Of a stretch of DNA of 64,000 nucleotides, positions 10,618-22,564 are shown in pieces. The notes below the pieces were generated by a model. That model was not told the origin of the DNA. It was given only the letters and a program-made list of their open reading frames with translations, and searched no databases. Source of the DNA: Blasia pusilla. Its lineage: Eukaryota; Marchantiophyta; Marchantiopsida; Blasiales. Positions within the stretch are counted from its first letter, which is position 1, and each line of letters starts with the position of its first letter. The DNA lies in contig CM114274.1 in the NCBI GenBank assembly GCA_050084515.1, forward strand, positions 3,844,001 through 3,908,000. The letters run 5' to 3'. The translations under genes and the position numbers were made by a program.

Positions 10618-13600
10618 TCATGATTTTCGGGGCCGAGTGTACAACAGTACAAATCCTTGAAGCTCGCGGTCCACTGGAAAATGGGCATGAAAAAACTTGC
10701 GATCCTGTTCAGTTCATAGTTCACATGAATGAGTCACGAACTGTAGGAATCTTTCAACACTTTTTGAAGCCTTATAACGGTCGTTCTGATTGCTCAAATC
10801 ATCATGAACAAACCCATTCGAGATTGAACATTTCAGCAAAGATCAGAATTGTTGCACCCTTAGATGCAATTAAGGAACACCTCAGACGAATTGTGTAATC
10901 TTACCAGCTTGTATGAGTGTTTCCTTAAAAAAGCCCATACGTGTCGCTCTACCGAATCAAATAGAACGATATGACTCGGCATTGAAGATGCCTCATTGCC
11001 CTCAGAGAACATAGTGGATAGGAATTGCAGTGGTTGAGCATGAAACTGGTCGGCTTCATCGACATAGCCAGCCTCATCACTGGAATGGAAACCAAGATGA
11101 ATTTTGAGTTACATTGACCTTCCTGCGAACTATGGAGTTCACTCGCACACCAATTTTAGGCTCTTAGAGCTCATTCACCTTCATAGGCTTTTTTTAGAGC
11201 AAATCAGCATCCTACACTTCCTTTTGCAAACTAAAGCATCCTAGACTTTCATTACTGCCTACCCTAGGTGTTCAAACTTTTGACAGAAGTACAATGTGGA
11301 GAATTTGTGAGAGGCAATACCTGGGAGAACAGTCTAGAAACCTCATGGATATGTTGCTATGAAGGGAAGAATATAAGGGTGTAGAATGACAAGGCATGAG
11401 AAACAGCACATTATCCACTCGATTATGATGTGCCTCTCTCGCCAAGTATTCTATGACTGCTTCACCCCCTCTCTGCCAAAGAAACAGCAGAGCATTCTCA
11501 AGTTAGATCAAAGTAGATAGATAGCTAGCCCACTCTGGTCTGGCTAACAGATTACTACATACCGCTTTCAAGTTCCATATCACAAACTCCTGTGGAATAC
11601 CTGGTGGATAGTTGAAGTATAAAGTGCTGCAGGGATATTTGTTAGAAGTAAACCAAAAAGTATCCAGCGAATTCTTCCTGCTGCACGTGACCTCCCAGAT
11701 CCCTTCTTCATTGCGGGTGAGTCATCTTGCTTGGAATTAGTCTCCTGCTCAAGTGCAGCCAGACCATACCCAGCAAACATCAAGGTCACTGGGAGAACTG
11801 GCAGCACAAATCTGCAAGAACATGTAAATTTTGTGATCCGTGTCAGTACACCCAAGGACTTAAGGCATCGGACATTTTGTTGCAACATACATGACACATC
11901 GAACATGACTGCCCCCAGCTCTTGCACTCTTTCAAGGACGAGCCTTGAGCGGATGTCTTCACGTTCTCCACAAAGGAACACTGCATAGGGTATGTCTGAA
12001 TAGGGATGACTCCATCGGAAGAATGTTGCAAACCTTAGACAGTGACCTCATGAAATCCAGGACACAATCCCAGGAGCACAAACAGGGAAAGAGGCTGAAA
12101 GGCAGACTCAAAAGAGACAATACCTGAACTCTTTGTGGCCGAGAACACTGTATAGGCTCAGAACCCACCCAATGAGCCCACCATAAAGCCAGTTCTTGGC
12201 TCTCCACATACCAATTGCTGAAAGAGGCAGGAAAGTGAAAACCATCACAGGGAAGCCCTGTGAAAAGTACCAATGCCAAGGGTGGGTGCCATAGAAGTCT
12301 CCTCCTTGTGACAAAAAGTTGAATTTCAGGAAGTTGAGAGGAACAAAGGTCCAGTGCCCGTACATCCACCGGTCGACAAAGCTTGCAATTGTGAGACACC
12401 CAGCCCTGCATGACAAACACTCAACATTCAGTGAGGGAATGGCTACTCATTCCCATGCTAGTCAAAGCTACACAGGAAGCGGTTTCTTGTCACTTCACAA
12501 GTAAACCACTCACTCTCAACTCGCACTTCTCTGCTGTTCACTGCTCGCACCTTCAATAGAACTACAAGGTGTCCTTTGATTGAGGAAACTGAAGTGGAAG
12601 ACATATCCTTACTATCATACTAGATCATCAACCATACCATGACCTCTTTCATAATACAAGTTGACAGTTGCATTTGCCCAACAAACAAGAGCAAGTATAA
12701 CTCAAAAGCTACTAGACTAGAGAAATTTCAACTTGTACCCTATTGGTAAGACCTCAGCCAGGAGAAACCGGAACTTGCCGGGAGTTTGAATCAAATGAAC
12801 AACTCCCATGTACAACCAGACTATGGCATTTGTGGGTCTGATAGCACAAGACAACCCTGCTATCATAAGTGCCACCTGACGAGAAGATACCCAATCACCA
12901 TCACACCCGTGCTTTGACTCTTCCCCATCAGGCCAGTAGAACAGGGCCATGACGGTGAGTGTCGTCTCTAGGCTGTTTGATAGAGTTCTAGTCATGCAGA
13001 AAAATGTGAACCAATTTGTCATTTGACAAAAAAGCTGAGACGAACTTGTTAAAGAAACTGTCATGAAGAGCTTTGCATGATTCTAACCCTCCTGATCACC
13101 AACACCATCTGTGGAAGAAGAGAGGCATGCACACCACCTACCCGTCCAAAGGTCGTTCACTATCGAACCCATGAGGAAAGAGAAGCAAACGAGCTTTTCA
13201 GCACTGAATTGATGTTCAAATGAAGCCGATCAAAGGAAGGAACGTAGAGAGGATACAGCCCAATACGCTGGTCGACGATCAAACACTCGAAAGGTCAGCT
13301 TGAACAAGTAGAGATCGCACATAGCTGCAAACACTGCTTGAAGCAGACGAGGCGCTTTCGCCTGAAGATAACAGATCCGTGTCAGAGTGCACATCAGTTT
13401 CAACTCCAAAACCCTAGATCGTTCTGACCTGACTCAGTTTTGAGATCATGACATTCCTGACTCACTGAAACGCAAGGTGAATACTAACCTTGCGTTGAAC
13501 AAGATCTGTGTTATGGCAATCTATGCAGAGGAGCAAGAGAATCACGAAGAGAACCACAAACTGCAGCGTGTTTGTTGGACATGGCACTCCCGAGATCAGT

Positions 13601-14635
13601 GTTGGCAATCTATGCAAGAGGTGCAAGAGAATCACGAAGAGAACCACAAGCTGCAGCGTGTTTGTTGGACACGGAACTCCCGAGATCAGTGTTATGGCAA
13701 TCTATGCAAGAGGTGCAAGAGAATCACGAAGAGAACCACAAACTGCAGCGTGTTTGTTGGACATGCCACTCCCGAGATCCGTGTTATGGCAATCTATGCA
13801 GAGGTGCAAGAGAATCAGGAAGAGAGGAACACAAACTGCAGCATGCTTGTTCGACATGAAGGCAACTCGGATTCTCGAGGAGTACCATAAACAAGGGCTT
13901 ATCCAACCCCGTGATCGCGAGCACTTTGTACAATGCGGCAAACAACAAAGGATGCACATAGCTTCGAATGCCCCTCTTCCATTCCCACGTCAAGTGCCCG
14001 TACCTGTACACAAACCGCATCAATTTAGAGTCCAAAAGAACCAGTGGGATCCGATATGAATTTGTATACCAGCTTTACTCACAGAGTCCCAGGAGGCCTG
14101 CCAGCCAGCTTAAATCCCGCGTGCCGATCTTCCCTCAGAATAACAGGGATGCTGCGGTAAATGGGTGCACACTCACATTCAAGAACCTCTACTTACTTTG
14201 AGACACTCGTTTTCTGAAATTCAGACATGTCTCTGTAACTTTGTACAGGATCCTCTCTTCTGTCACTCCAGAAAGTAAGTAGGAGTACCCAAACACCATG
14301 CGATGTGCCACCTCGAGAGCTTGCCAATGCTCGTCAGGATTGAAGTAAGTGCGGACGAGCAGTGCGTTCAATAGACGAGCTACTAGACATGCCCTCCACA
14401 CCCATCTTTCGTCTATTGCGCGACTCTGTGAAACCTTGCGAGTGTGCACATCCTCCTTGATCAAATCGACGTCCAAAGATTGCGACACATTCAGTTGATT
14501 ATCTCGGGTGCCGCTACCACTTCTTCTTCTCGACAAACCCATCGATTTCGGCTTTCTGCTGACGCAGATGACCTCCGGTTTCTGAGACGATCGATTAGCT
14601 GCGTTCAGATTGCGTTTCAGCTTCTTGCTTCCCAA
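10618..14635 (-). CDS. PIGB: GPI mannosyltransferase 3 (PIG-B/GPI10 type)
   Basis: Multispanning ER enzyme that adds the third, alpha-1,2-linked mannose to the GPI-anchor precursor; APTG1 is the Arabidopsis counterpart. Hand-built exons on the minus strand: 14635-14289, 14003-13886, 13361-13257, 13034-12739, 12405-12124, 11811-11601, 11472-11321, 11079-10905 and 10704-10618. They total 1,773 nt (590 aa plus stop), all with GT...AG borders and consistent phase. Key signatures are NPDEHWQ at residues 99-105 (acidic catalytic motif of GT-C enzymes), TWEWKRGIRSY just after, NWFTFFCMTRTLSNSLET in exon 4, HPWHWYFSQGFP in exon 5, and the conserved tail FFHAHFPVDRELQG. The start was chosen as the first ATG of the open exon 1 frame; the ~70 residues before the family block are basic and poorly conserved. 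The second intron carries a 91-bp tandem repeat. No disabling change is seen. Confidence 0.92.
13510..13858. repeat. 91-bp tandem repeat in PIGB intron 2
   Basis: About 3.9 copies of a ~91-bp unit starting GTTATGGCAATCTATGCA occur at 13510, 13601, 13691 and 13783. Units are highly similar. The period is not a multiple of three, so each strand shows long overlapping frames that are artefacts. The array lies wholly within an intron (13885-13362) of the PIGB model. Confidence 0.85.
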
Positions 14636-15744
14636 CAGCTACTCTGCCTGCGATCCCCAGCTACGATCGCCGCCTGATTGACCACTCGTTCAGCGGTGAC
14701 AACCTTATTGCATTCAAATCCTCGTGTTGCCGGGCCTCATCGCGCATTCCCAGACACCGATGCCATGCCAACAGGCCATTTACTTTTAGTCCAAACTATC
14801 GGGACTGTACTGACGATCGCAATAAACTATGGCAACCACCGGGAGGATTTTGTCCAACGTCCATATATCTCCGAAAGCGAGCAGCGTAATCCAAGATTTG
14901 GGCTTTTCCTTATAGTCTGCTGATGCAACCACAATCTCTCCGGTGAAGTCGCAGGATGAGCCGGAGGTTGGAAATAATTCCGCTGCTTCACTTCCCCACT
15001 CTAGGCATTAACTTTCACAAGTGACCCTTCCATCACTCTAGTTCAAGCCGTCGTTAAGAATGCAACCGCAACACGTTTGTCCATCCAGGTTAGGTCTGGA
15101 GTCTAGAATCTCGACTTCCTTACCAGATCCATGGATTGGAATCATTCCGCAGGGAGGGAATGGCTGGCGAATGCGACTATCGACACACCACTACAACGGA
15201 CTGCGAATCTTCAGATGCACAGCTACCAGCCCACACAGTCAGCCGTGATACTTCCTTTAATCCCCACACTTCCCGTTCGGTATATGATATGGATCAACGC
15301 CAGAATCCTTTGGAGATTTGATACTGTTCGTATGTAATATGGAACGTCACCGCCCAGGCTGCTTTCAAGATGTGGTGATGGTAATGTGTGATATGGACCA
15401 TCGCCACAAGAATCCTTTCAAACGATTTGGTGAGGTAGCAGAATCTGTGTATAGCAGCATGAGTAGTGTAGCACTTTCCTAAGCACTTTGAAGCTCTAAG
15501 TGTTCTGAGTTCTAGCATTATGTAAATGTGGGAATATGCGCGCTTTTGGTTATAAGTCTCTTACTGGTAAGCTCAACCTTCCCGTGCACAACTGCGAGAA
15601 TTTATAGAAACAAAATGGGCACCATAGCCTTCATGCCTGAACTGGGAGATGGCATCCCGAGTGGGGTGAATGTCTTGATGACGGCCAACTTGTGAACCTT
15701 TGCTCCGTGGGATGACCGAGGTGGAAGGGACGAATCCAGTTCAG

Positions 15745-15950
15745 GAAGTGTTTATACAAGTCATGGAGAGAAACAATGCACGACGTCTTCATACAGATCA
15801 TGGAGAAAGAGCAGCGATGTAGGATATGTTTAACCAAGTCAAGGAAAGAGAATCAATGCGCGCTACGTTTATGCACGGTCATGGAGAAAAAGAACCAATA
15901 GAGATGTGCACAATGTCCCACACAGATCCACGGAAAAGAATCGGCTGTAC
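15745..15950. repeat. Degenerate ~40-bp tandem repeat, about 5 units
   Basis: The pattern GTTTATACA.GTCATGGAGA.A then A/G-rich then CAATG recurs at roughly 40-base steps (near 15749, 15786, 15827, 15868 and 15912). The units are imperfect. No coding role is apparent. Confidence 0.55.
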
Positions 15951-16389
15951 AGATGAGCGATTTACCATCTCCAGCTAAGATGAATGAAGACTCAACAACT
16001 GTAAGGTGGACACTATCCCAAACTGAAAAATTCATGCTCTTGGGGCGATTCTGGAGTAATCATGTCTGATAGATCATTAATTCCGTCATGACCTTACCTG
16101 CTCTGAACGAACATGGATCCCAATTTTCTACAGATGTAGCCCAATCCCTGTGTCCATACTCTTTCCCCGCTTGCATCGTTCAATGACTCCATTGCTCCTC
16201 CAATGAACGCACACATTGACAAATGGAGGCCCCTAAAAGCAGATCCCTCACTTGCGAGAGAGCTATCTAAAAGTTCTCGGGTTTTGGAATAATGTACATA
16301 TGAATACACACAATGAGCACACCAGTTCCTTTCAGAACCGCACGGAAATGGCGAACCATAGGCATGCAAATCTGATGCCATCCAAGAAG

Positions 16390-16433
16390 CCTTCCCTTCC
16401 CTTCCTTCCTTCCTTCCTTCCTTGGCCATACTA
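16390..16433. repeat. (CTTC)n microsatellite
   Basis: About 40 bases of CTTC/CCTT units, slightly interrupted, in the region just downstream of the TAF9 stop codon on the minus strand. Confidence 0.85.
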
Positions 16434-16478
16434 CTGTTGTTCACTATTAAGTCCAAACGACACTAATAACCAGGTCTT

Positions 16479-16933
16479 TCAACTCCTGGGTCGCTTTACA
16501 CCGATGGAAAAAGAGACTTTTCGACCATCCTGATCAGACTTATGCAACTGCGTGGGCTGTGAACCGCTTATCACCTTGTCAGAGTCTGGTTTACTCTCGT
16601 CGTCATCGTCTCCTTCCATTTCCTCGTCTGTAAATTGGAAAGATCGAGGTGGGACGACAAGTTGATAATTGGGGGAGATCAATATGTCCTGTTCAGGGGG
16701 CAGGGCAACTCCTGGTCCACCGATGATCTTTGGCAGAGGAACGCTGTTGCGCACTTTGGCTAGCTCTAATAGAACCTGCCACGGGTAACCACAAGCGACT
16801 TCGATGAGGAAAAAGAGAACATCAGTGATCTGAGATTATGTCTCCGACCACCACCATCAACCCCAACCCTACCCCCTACCTACGTAACATGCAGCCACAA
16901 GAAATGGGATCATTACCCAATCAAAACAACTCT

Positions 16934-17001
<68 letters not shown>

Positions 17002-17422
17002 AAGTGGAGAAGCTAGAGAAGCTCCGCCTGCACATTGACCTCCTTGATGGTCTCTGTTTGATATGAACTGTTACGGATTTTCGTAAACTAACTTCATGCT
17101 GTCTGCTACCGGTGAAGAAAAAAATCCAAGCATGCATTCAGAGCAAAATGAAAGATACCTCCCGCGGAGGCGGTTGAGAGAAGGAAAAGTTGACACGAGA
17201 TTGGATGGCTAATTTCACGTCCTCGCAATCGATAGCTTGCTTGCCGGCATGCTCAGAGTACACCTGCGCATCGGTCAGCACATCCACGACATACCTATAC
17301 CAGAGGTCCATGAACTGGTTCACGACTCGTGGCTCATAATGTTGCACCCCCATAGACTGCAAAATCGACTTCACGAGCTTCGCATCTCGGGGCTGCTCCT
17401 CTTCTTCCACCGTGCTGCTCAT
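16479..17422 (-). CDS. TAF9: Transcription initiation factor TFIID subunit 9
   Basis: TAF9 carries a histone-fold domain that pairs with TAF6 in TFIID and in SAGA-type complexes in the nucleus. Two exons on the minus strand: 17422-17159 (88 codons) and 16775-16479 (99 codons with stop). The GAG|GT donor and CAG|GTTCTA acceptor leave the frame intact and give 186 aa, close to the ~180 aa I recall for plant TAF9. Exon 1 holds the histone fold (about residues 12-75), with [20 protein letters not shown], then [20 protein letters not shown], then the family signature [11 protein letters not shown]. Exon 2 has the plant-typical block [18 protein letters not shown] and [13 protein letters not shown], followed by an acidic, low-complexity tail. 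The intron contains a 58-bp GA/CT repeat. The gene looks intact. Confidence 0.95.
16939..16996. repeat. (CT)n microsatellite in TAF9 intron
   Basis: Twenty-nine uninterrupted CT units on the plus strand, so the TAF9 pre-mRNA carries a long GA run inside its only intron. Such a tract is length-variable and also matches the GA-repeat class bound by plant BBR/BPC factors, though function here is untested. Confidence 0.95.
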
Positions 17423-17940
17423 GGCGAACTAAAAAACAACGGACACCGATCCCCAGCCTCGGCAGACACCTACAAAATCGTCAAGACGCTTGAAACTAAC
17501 CTAGGCTGGAGTTCACGACCACTGGCTCACTGCCCGCGCGAATCGGAGCCAGAAATTTGTGGAAGGACTTCCATCGGATATACATTTCCCAAATCGTCGA
17601 CCTCAGACAGTCCACTCGTAAGGCCAAGCGCGCGAAGATTTCCAACACGAGACACATCGAGAGGACGTGAAAGACTGACCGACCGACTGATCGGAACCAA
17701 AATATTCTCTCCTCGCCTGCGTAGGATTCCGTTAGCTTGCTCCACCGCTTCCAGCAGTCGACGCTCGCCTTCGAAATGCACTGCGATCTCCAAAATCACT
17801 CCGTTTCTCGAAACGCTGCACCCAAAACGCAGCGATCGACCCTAACGTTCGTTGGGTTCGTTCTCCTCTCGCTGTCTAACCTGAGGTTAGGGAGAAGCCC
17901 CGACGAGTTAAGAGGAAGATACACGCGCATGGAATACAAG

Positions 17941-18199
17941 CAGGTAATTTTGAAAAGTCCCCTTAATTTTGAATACATTCCAAGGGCCTTGTGGCAGGAC
18001 TATATTTTGTTTCGCGCCTATTCATCCTCGGGTTAGGTAAAGGAAGGTAAGAGTCTAGTTAATTGGGAAAGCAGGTAATTTTGAAAAGTCCCCTTAATTT
18101 TGAATACATTCCAAGGGTCTTGTGGCAGGACTATATTTTGTTCCGCGCCTATTCATCCTCGGGTTAGGTAAAGGAAGGTAAGAGTCTAGTTAATTGGGA
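17941..18199. repeat. 131-bp tandem duplication
   Basis: Two adjacent, nearly identical copies start CAGGTAATTTTGAAAAGTCC at 17941 and 18072, a period of 131 bases. They differ at only a few positions (for example GGGCCTT versus GGGTCTT), so the duplication looks recent. Confidence 0.9.
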
Positions 18200-18224
18200 A
18201 ACAGTATAATGACCAAATGAAGGG

Positions 18225-18300
18225 CACCTAGCCGGATTCGAGTCCATGACCACCATACTAGTAGGGGAGGAGTTGTCCGTTGTGCTATAGCTTCCTGCTC
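18225..18300 (-). repeat. tRNA-derived SINE-like fossil
   Basis: On the minus strand TAGCACAACGGA (about 18275-18286) matches the RNA polymerase III A box TRGCNNAGYNGG at 10 of 12 positions. About 40 bases on, GACTCGAATC (about 18234-18243) matches the B box GRTTCRANNC at 9 of 10. It does not fold into a convincing tRNA by eye, so a tRNA-derived SINE head or tRNA relic is the likelier reading. Confidence 0.3.
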
Positions 18301-18875
18301 GATAGAAAGGAGAACGGAAAGATTTTATTTTTTCTTTCTAAGATAATCCCAAGGAGAAGATACGGTTAACTACCTCCACCTCGGGTTAGAAAACCCGATG
18401 ATAAATAGGCGCGAGGATATTTTGGGGCTAGCTAATTATCGAAAGTAGTTAGAAAAAACCTGTTTCTTTTGCTAAATTTTCCAATTGAAAATTGTTGTGG
18501 GCGCATAAACAAGGTCATCGCGGCCTCTACAAATGTCCATGAGATCAAGCTTTAAGAGCCCAATTCCATTGGGAATAGAGCTTCTTGGGGTCATGTGTGG
18601 CCCCAAGAAGCTTCATACGACTACAACAACCAATAGGTTGAGCCGGAGCAAGCACAATGTGTCAATGGCCCTGATCATTATGAAGATTTTTAGTTACTAA
18701 AACTAAAATTTCCTCCTCCCTTTCCAACAAAAATAACCCTATAACCTTGCGAACAATAATTCCTCTTTGAGCCTTCTCACCCCCTTCCACAAGGCCATAA
18801 ATATGGGCTCTTCATCCTCTGATTCCACTTTTTCCCTTGCGTTTTCGTGTTTCTTTCCCTCTCACTTTTGCTCCC

Positions 18876-19923
18876 TTTGTGCGCCTACTCTCCTTGAACG
18901 TAAATCTTTAGTGTTGCGGAAGCGTTCGTTCAGTAGGACACACTCTCAATCCTTATATGCAACCAAACACACACTCACGTTAATGGGGTTTGGGTCAATC
19001 AGAGTTCTAATTTTCTGAGTTCTCGACTCGGCCTCACATCGAGCTTAATTTTCCTAGTTTCTTGGTTTACAACATAGGCAAGTCTTTCAAGACTTGGGAC
19101 AAACTTTTTGGTCACCTTGCAGAATCCCAACTGACTGCCGCACTGCGAGCTTGAATATATATGTGAATGACTAAGTTGGTCTTCCCCTACTGACGAAAGT
19201 TGATCAACGAATTGGCTCACTCGATTCAAGCTAATCAAACTAAACCGATTTGTAAGAATTGAACCGATTATGAGCATCAAAGCCAGCTTTGTCCAGCATG
19301 GACCTTTTCCAAAATGGGTAGATGGCTTTCATCTTAAAACTAAGTAACTTCCGGCATCTCACGACGCTTAAGCAATCGACGACGTACGATTCTGATGTGT
19401 TTAATTTCAGAACCGTCGTAAAATTATGGGCCCTAATTCGGAGCTTCTTCAGAGCAGTCGTGTGTATAAAATGCACCGAATTCTTCATCCAACTAGGATA
19501 AGCTAATCGGATTCTATTCTTGCAGTTGCTCGACAGATATGTACAAGCCTTCATTCGCCCACGTTTGAAGATGAGAAGAACGGAATGGAAAGAAATGAGG
19601 GGCGGTTCTGTGGAGGAAAGCATGAAATGGACTATCTCCACTGGTGGGCATTCTCAAAAAAGTGTTTCTAGATGATATTTTCCATGAGCACGGTTCTTTT
19701 TCGTTTCATATATCCTCTTTGGCGATCCACTCTTCTCAAGTCTTGGTCCGCATTTGGTCCAAGTTCCTCGAGTCGCGACTGCTAACACATGAAACCTGCA
19801 ACCTTCCTCTTGTCTCATATCTTATGTCTCCTTCACGAAACTTTCCCGACGCGCATTCATCCTAGCGTGAGCCCACTAGAGTCTTGATGTTTCGCATTGA
19901 CGCACCTTTGGTTATGAGGTCAT
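18876..19923 (-). mobile_element. Gypsy-family LTR, chimeric centre
   Basis: The two ends match the main LTR family in reverse orientation: TTGTGCGCCTACTCTCCTTG at the left, and ...CGCACCTTTGGTTATGAGG at the right. The middle (about 19110-19725) does not match the LTR consensus seen in the other copies, although the overall length is similar. It is either a divergent subfamily or an LTR with a replaced centre. A minus-strand frame at 19240-19641 in the centre has no recognised domain. Confidence 0.55.
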
Positions 19924-21070
19924 ATGAGGAACTTACTACTCTAGGTAAGTTCCCAAAATGATATGAGTTTTATCACTCTATTCATGGAAGTGTCTCTTGA
20001 TCGACTATTGTAGGTTTAGGGTCAAATAGTGATTTGCATGTCCAAGTCACAAGAGGGAGGACTTGGGGAGAGAGGAGCTCTCCAAGCTCATTTTTTCTTT
20101 GTTAAACCTCTTAAGCATGAGGCGGCGGAGCTAAGGTACTCCTTGCCTTGTTACTAATCCCATCCTCTCACCATGAGAGTGAATTTGGTTTGGAGAGAGA
20201 GAGATAGTATATGATGGAATGATTAGATAGTCAAGTTATCCACATCAGCTTACTAATGTAGTTAACTCAAACAGGACTATATATATATATATAAATAAAA
20301 CCAAAGCTTTTCTTTCTTAGTGCATGAGTTTTTTCTTATGTTTCTTAATCGTGGTCCTACAGATTATAATGTTATAAGTGTAACACCCAGCAAAATCCAA
20401 AGTTGCTAAGATTTTATCGTCAAAATATTGACATTTTAATGACCAACAAATCAATGCAAATTCTTGGATCCTTCAACGTGCAAAAATTAAACATAATAAA
20501 TGTAAAATGACTCCTTATGAATTGATGTGCATGATGTTGTTTACTTTCAATCAACTCTATGATTCCTTCTTTGATTCCCAAGTCTCCATCGTGACTACGA
20601 CATGACTTTCTAGCATGGGGTTTGGTTGCTACTATACAACCCTTTGAGTACGAATGTTACTAAAATAGTCACATATAGCCAACTTAGACATTTCCGCTCT
20701 TGGTGCTTCTTGGTGACTAGGACCATGCCAACTAGTGGATCCCATCTCTTATTGTACTTGCATCACATCCCAAAAACTCCATGGTTATCTCTTTGAATCT
20801 CCTCTAGCATGCATGACCTTATAACTGCATGTATCGCCTTGCTAGCCAAGGGACTCACAAGTACCTAAGAAGTGGTGAGTCTGGACTATATCCGATATCA
20901 TTCAACTATGCCTTGACTGAAAATCCATGTCAAACAGTTGAGATCCATTGCTTGACCTAAATTATGACATTGAGATGCCTAGACAAGTCATAGTCATACT
21001 CATGGATTCAAAATTCCATAAAAAAAGATTTTACGATCCAGACCATACATGAGCATGATGTACCAACAAT
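19924..21070. other. Intergenic, dispersed repeat plus unassigned DNA
   Basis: About 19950-20230 is a copy of the dispersed repeat also found inverted at 48110-48420. From 20280 on there is an (AT)n run and moderately AT-rich DNA up to the gypsy 5' LTR at 21071. No coding signal. Confidence 0.4.
19950..20230 (+). repeat. Dispersed repeat R1, copy 1
   Basis: Shares with the reverse strand of 48110-48420 the order GAGCTC.., TTTGTTRAACCTCTT, GCATGAGGCGGCG, CTTGCCTTGT and GAGAGTRRRTTTGG. The two copies are in opposite orientation and 28 kb apart. It is probably part of a transposable element; no protein is encoded. Confidence 0.5.
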
Positions 21071-22095
21071 TTTCGCAACCCTCTTAACCAAACGAACACC
21101 AAATAGGCTCCAAGCGGAACATTATAACTCTAGTGGACTCATGCTACAATGATCGCGCTTTGGAGAGGCTTTTGGAAAGGTCTCTTGGAAAAGTCCAAGA
21201 GATGAAACGCAGAACACAAATGTGTGTTTCATGCGTTAGTGGTCGCGACCAAGAAACCTAGACCAAACGCAAATCAAGACTTGAGTTGAGTTGAGTCTTG
21301 GAAGCTTGGTTGCCAAAGAGGTGAGAACCGGTTTTGGAACACAACTAGCGTTTGAGGAATTTGACTGTGTTTCGGACCATAATGTTTAGCTCCAAAATGC
21401 ATTTGGAAAAACTAAGGGCGCGTTAGAAAGCTTAACCCAATACACTTCCAATGCATGAAAGATCTCAGCAAACGCATAAGAATAGGTTGAGATATTAGCC
21501 GAAAAAAGCTGTGAGAGCAATCGGGGTGGGCCAATTTGAGGGGCCAGTTGTCTTTCCCTAAAGTTAGGGGGACCTCGGTGATCCCCAAAAGTACTAGTAA
21601 GGGGGAGTCTCTCCAAGGAGTCTTGGAACATGAACCCCACTTTGAGCCAATAGTGTCTCAAGGGCATGGGATGGAAAGGGAGTTTGGCGATGGAACTCGA
21701 AACCCAAATCTCATCCAAAGGAGTGGACTTCGTAAGCTACACTTGGATTCCAACCCGTGATTCACGTTTTTGACTCGTCGCTAGGTACTTATTGGATTTC
21801 CATTGGATAGTTGGAACCGCCAGGCGCGAAACGTTGTTTGAGGTTCTTGAACCGACCAGAAAGTCTGTCCCAAGTCTTTAGAGACTTGCATGTGTTGTAA
21901 AGTGCGAAACTAGGAAGGTTGAGCTTGATGAGAGGCCGAGTCAAGGACTCGGCAAGTTAGAACCACTGATTGATCCAGACCCGACTAACGTAAGCACGTG
22001 TTTGGATGCAGATTAGCGATGAGAGCATCATCTACTGAACGCACGCTTCCGCAACAACAAAGATTAACGTTCAAGGAGAGTAGGCGCACGACACG
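21071..22095 (+). mobile_element. 5' LTR of the gypsy element
   Basis: Begins TTTCGCAACCCTC (consensus TGTCGCRACCCTC, so the terminal TG is mutated) and ends GCGCACGACACG directly before the primer-binding site. About 1,025 bp. The segment ...AACGCACGCTTCCGCAACA...GACGTTCAAGGAGAGTA near its end is shared by every LTR copy in the window. Confidence 0.85.
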
Positions 22096-22107
22096 TGGTA
22101 TCATAGC
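22096..22107 (+). promoter_or_regulatory. Retrotransposon primer-binding site
   Basis: TGGTATCATAGC matches the initiator-methionine tRNA primer site TGGTATCAGAGC at 11 of 12 positions and lies immediately after the 5' LTR. This fixes the LTR boundary and the element's orientation. Confidence 0.85.
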
Positions 22108-22564
22108 AAATCCTTGGTGAACTTGGGGTCATATAAGATCTAGAAGTTTGAGAAGAACTCAAGCAGGGAGACCTTGACGCTCAAGGAGGAACGCAAGAGA
22201 CGAGGAGGAGATTTGAGAAAGCGAGGACTTGGAAATAGCGACCAAAAACGAAGAACCAAGGAATTCGCGAGTCCACCTAAGAAAGCCGAGAGACGAATCA
22301 ATGACACACCGCGAGCCAGAGGAGGAGAGCAACTCCCAAAGTGCCAAGTCCCAGACATAAGGATGTCCCAAACGCACATCTTTCTGCGGGGCCTTTGGCT
22401 CCAAACTCAAAGGACCCAACCTTTTATATCCAAATGATGGATTTTATGAAGATGATGATGGACTAGATGGCCCAACAGAGCAAGCTGATCGTAGAACTCA
22501 AGTTGAATGAAGCTTCTAGTTCCGGTAAGAAGCTTTGTAAGACAAATTTTCCAAAGCCATTCAC

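Larger units (their letters stand above)
14636..16478. other. Intergenic between PIGB start and TAF9 stop
   Basis: Probably holds the PIGB promoter and 5' UTR on the left and the TAF9 3' UTR on the right. No further gene recognised. A short duplicated motif (GATATGGA...CGCCA.AGAATCCTTT) recurs at about 15285-15320 and 15390-15420. A 40-bp tandem repeat and a CTTC microsatellite are listed separately. Confidence 0.4.
17423..18875. other. TAF9 upstream region and intergenic DNA
   Basis: The first few hundred bases should contain the TAF9 promoter and 5' UTR. The open frames here (for example plus 17237-17845) run antisense to TAF9 and upstream of it and match nothing I know. The region includes a 131-bp tandem duplication and a tRNA-like fossil, both listed. 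Nothing else recognised. Confidence 0.4.

Noticed and set aside
10083-10898. Several plus-strand frames that looked like exons of an unknown gene
   Set aside because: The right-hand part is antisense to PIGB's last exon and intron, and the left part has no homologue, start context or consistent splice sites.
13477-14059. Plus-strand frames of 95-183 aa with repeated peptides
   Set aside because: They are produced by the 91-bp intronic repeat read in three frames; the repeat is non-coding within PIGB.
17237-17845. A 202-aa plus-strand frame
   Set aside because: It starts antisense to TAF9 exon 1 and continues through its upstream region without any recognisable domain.
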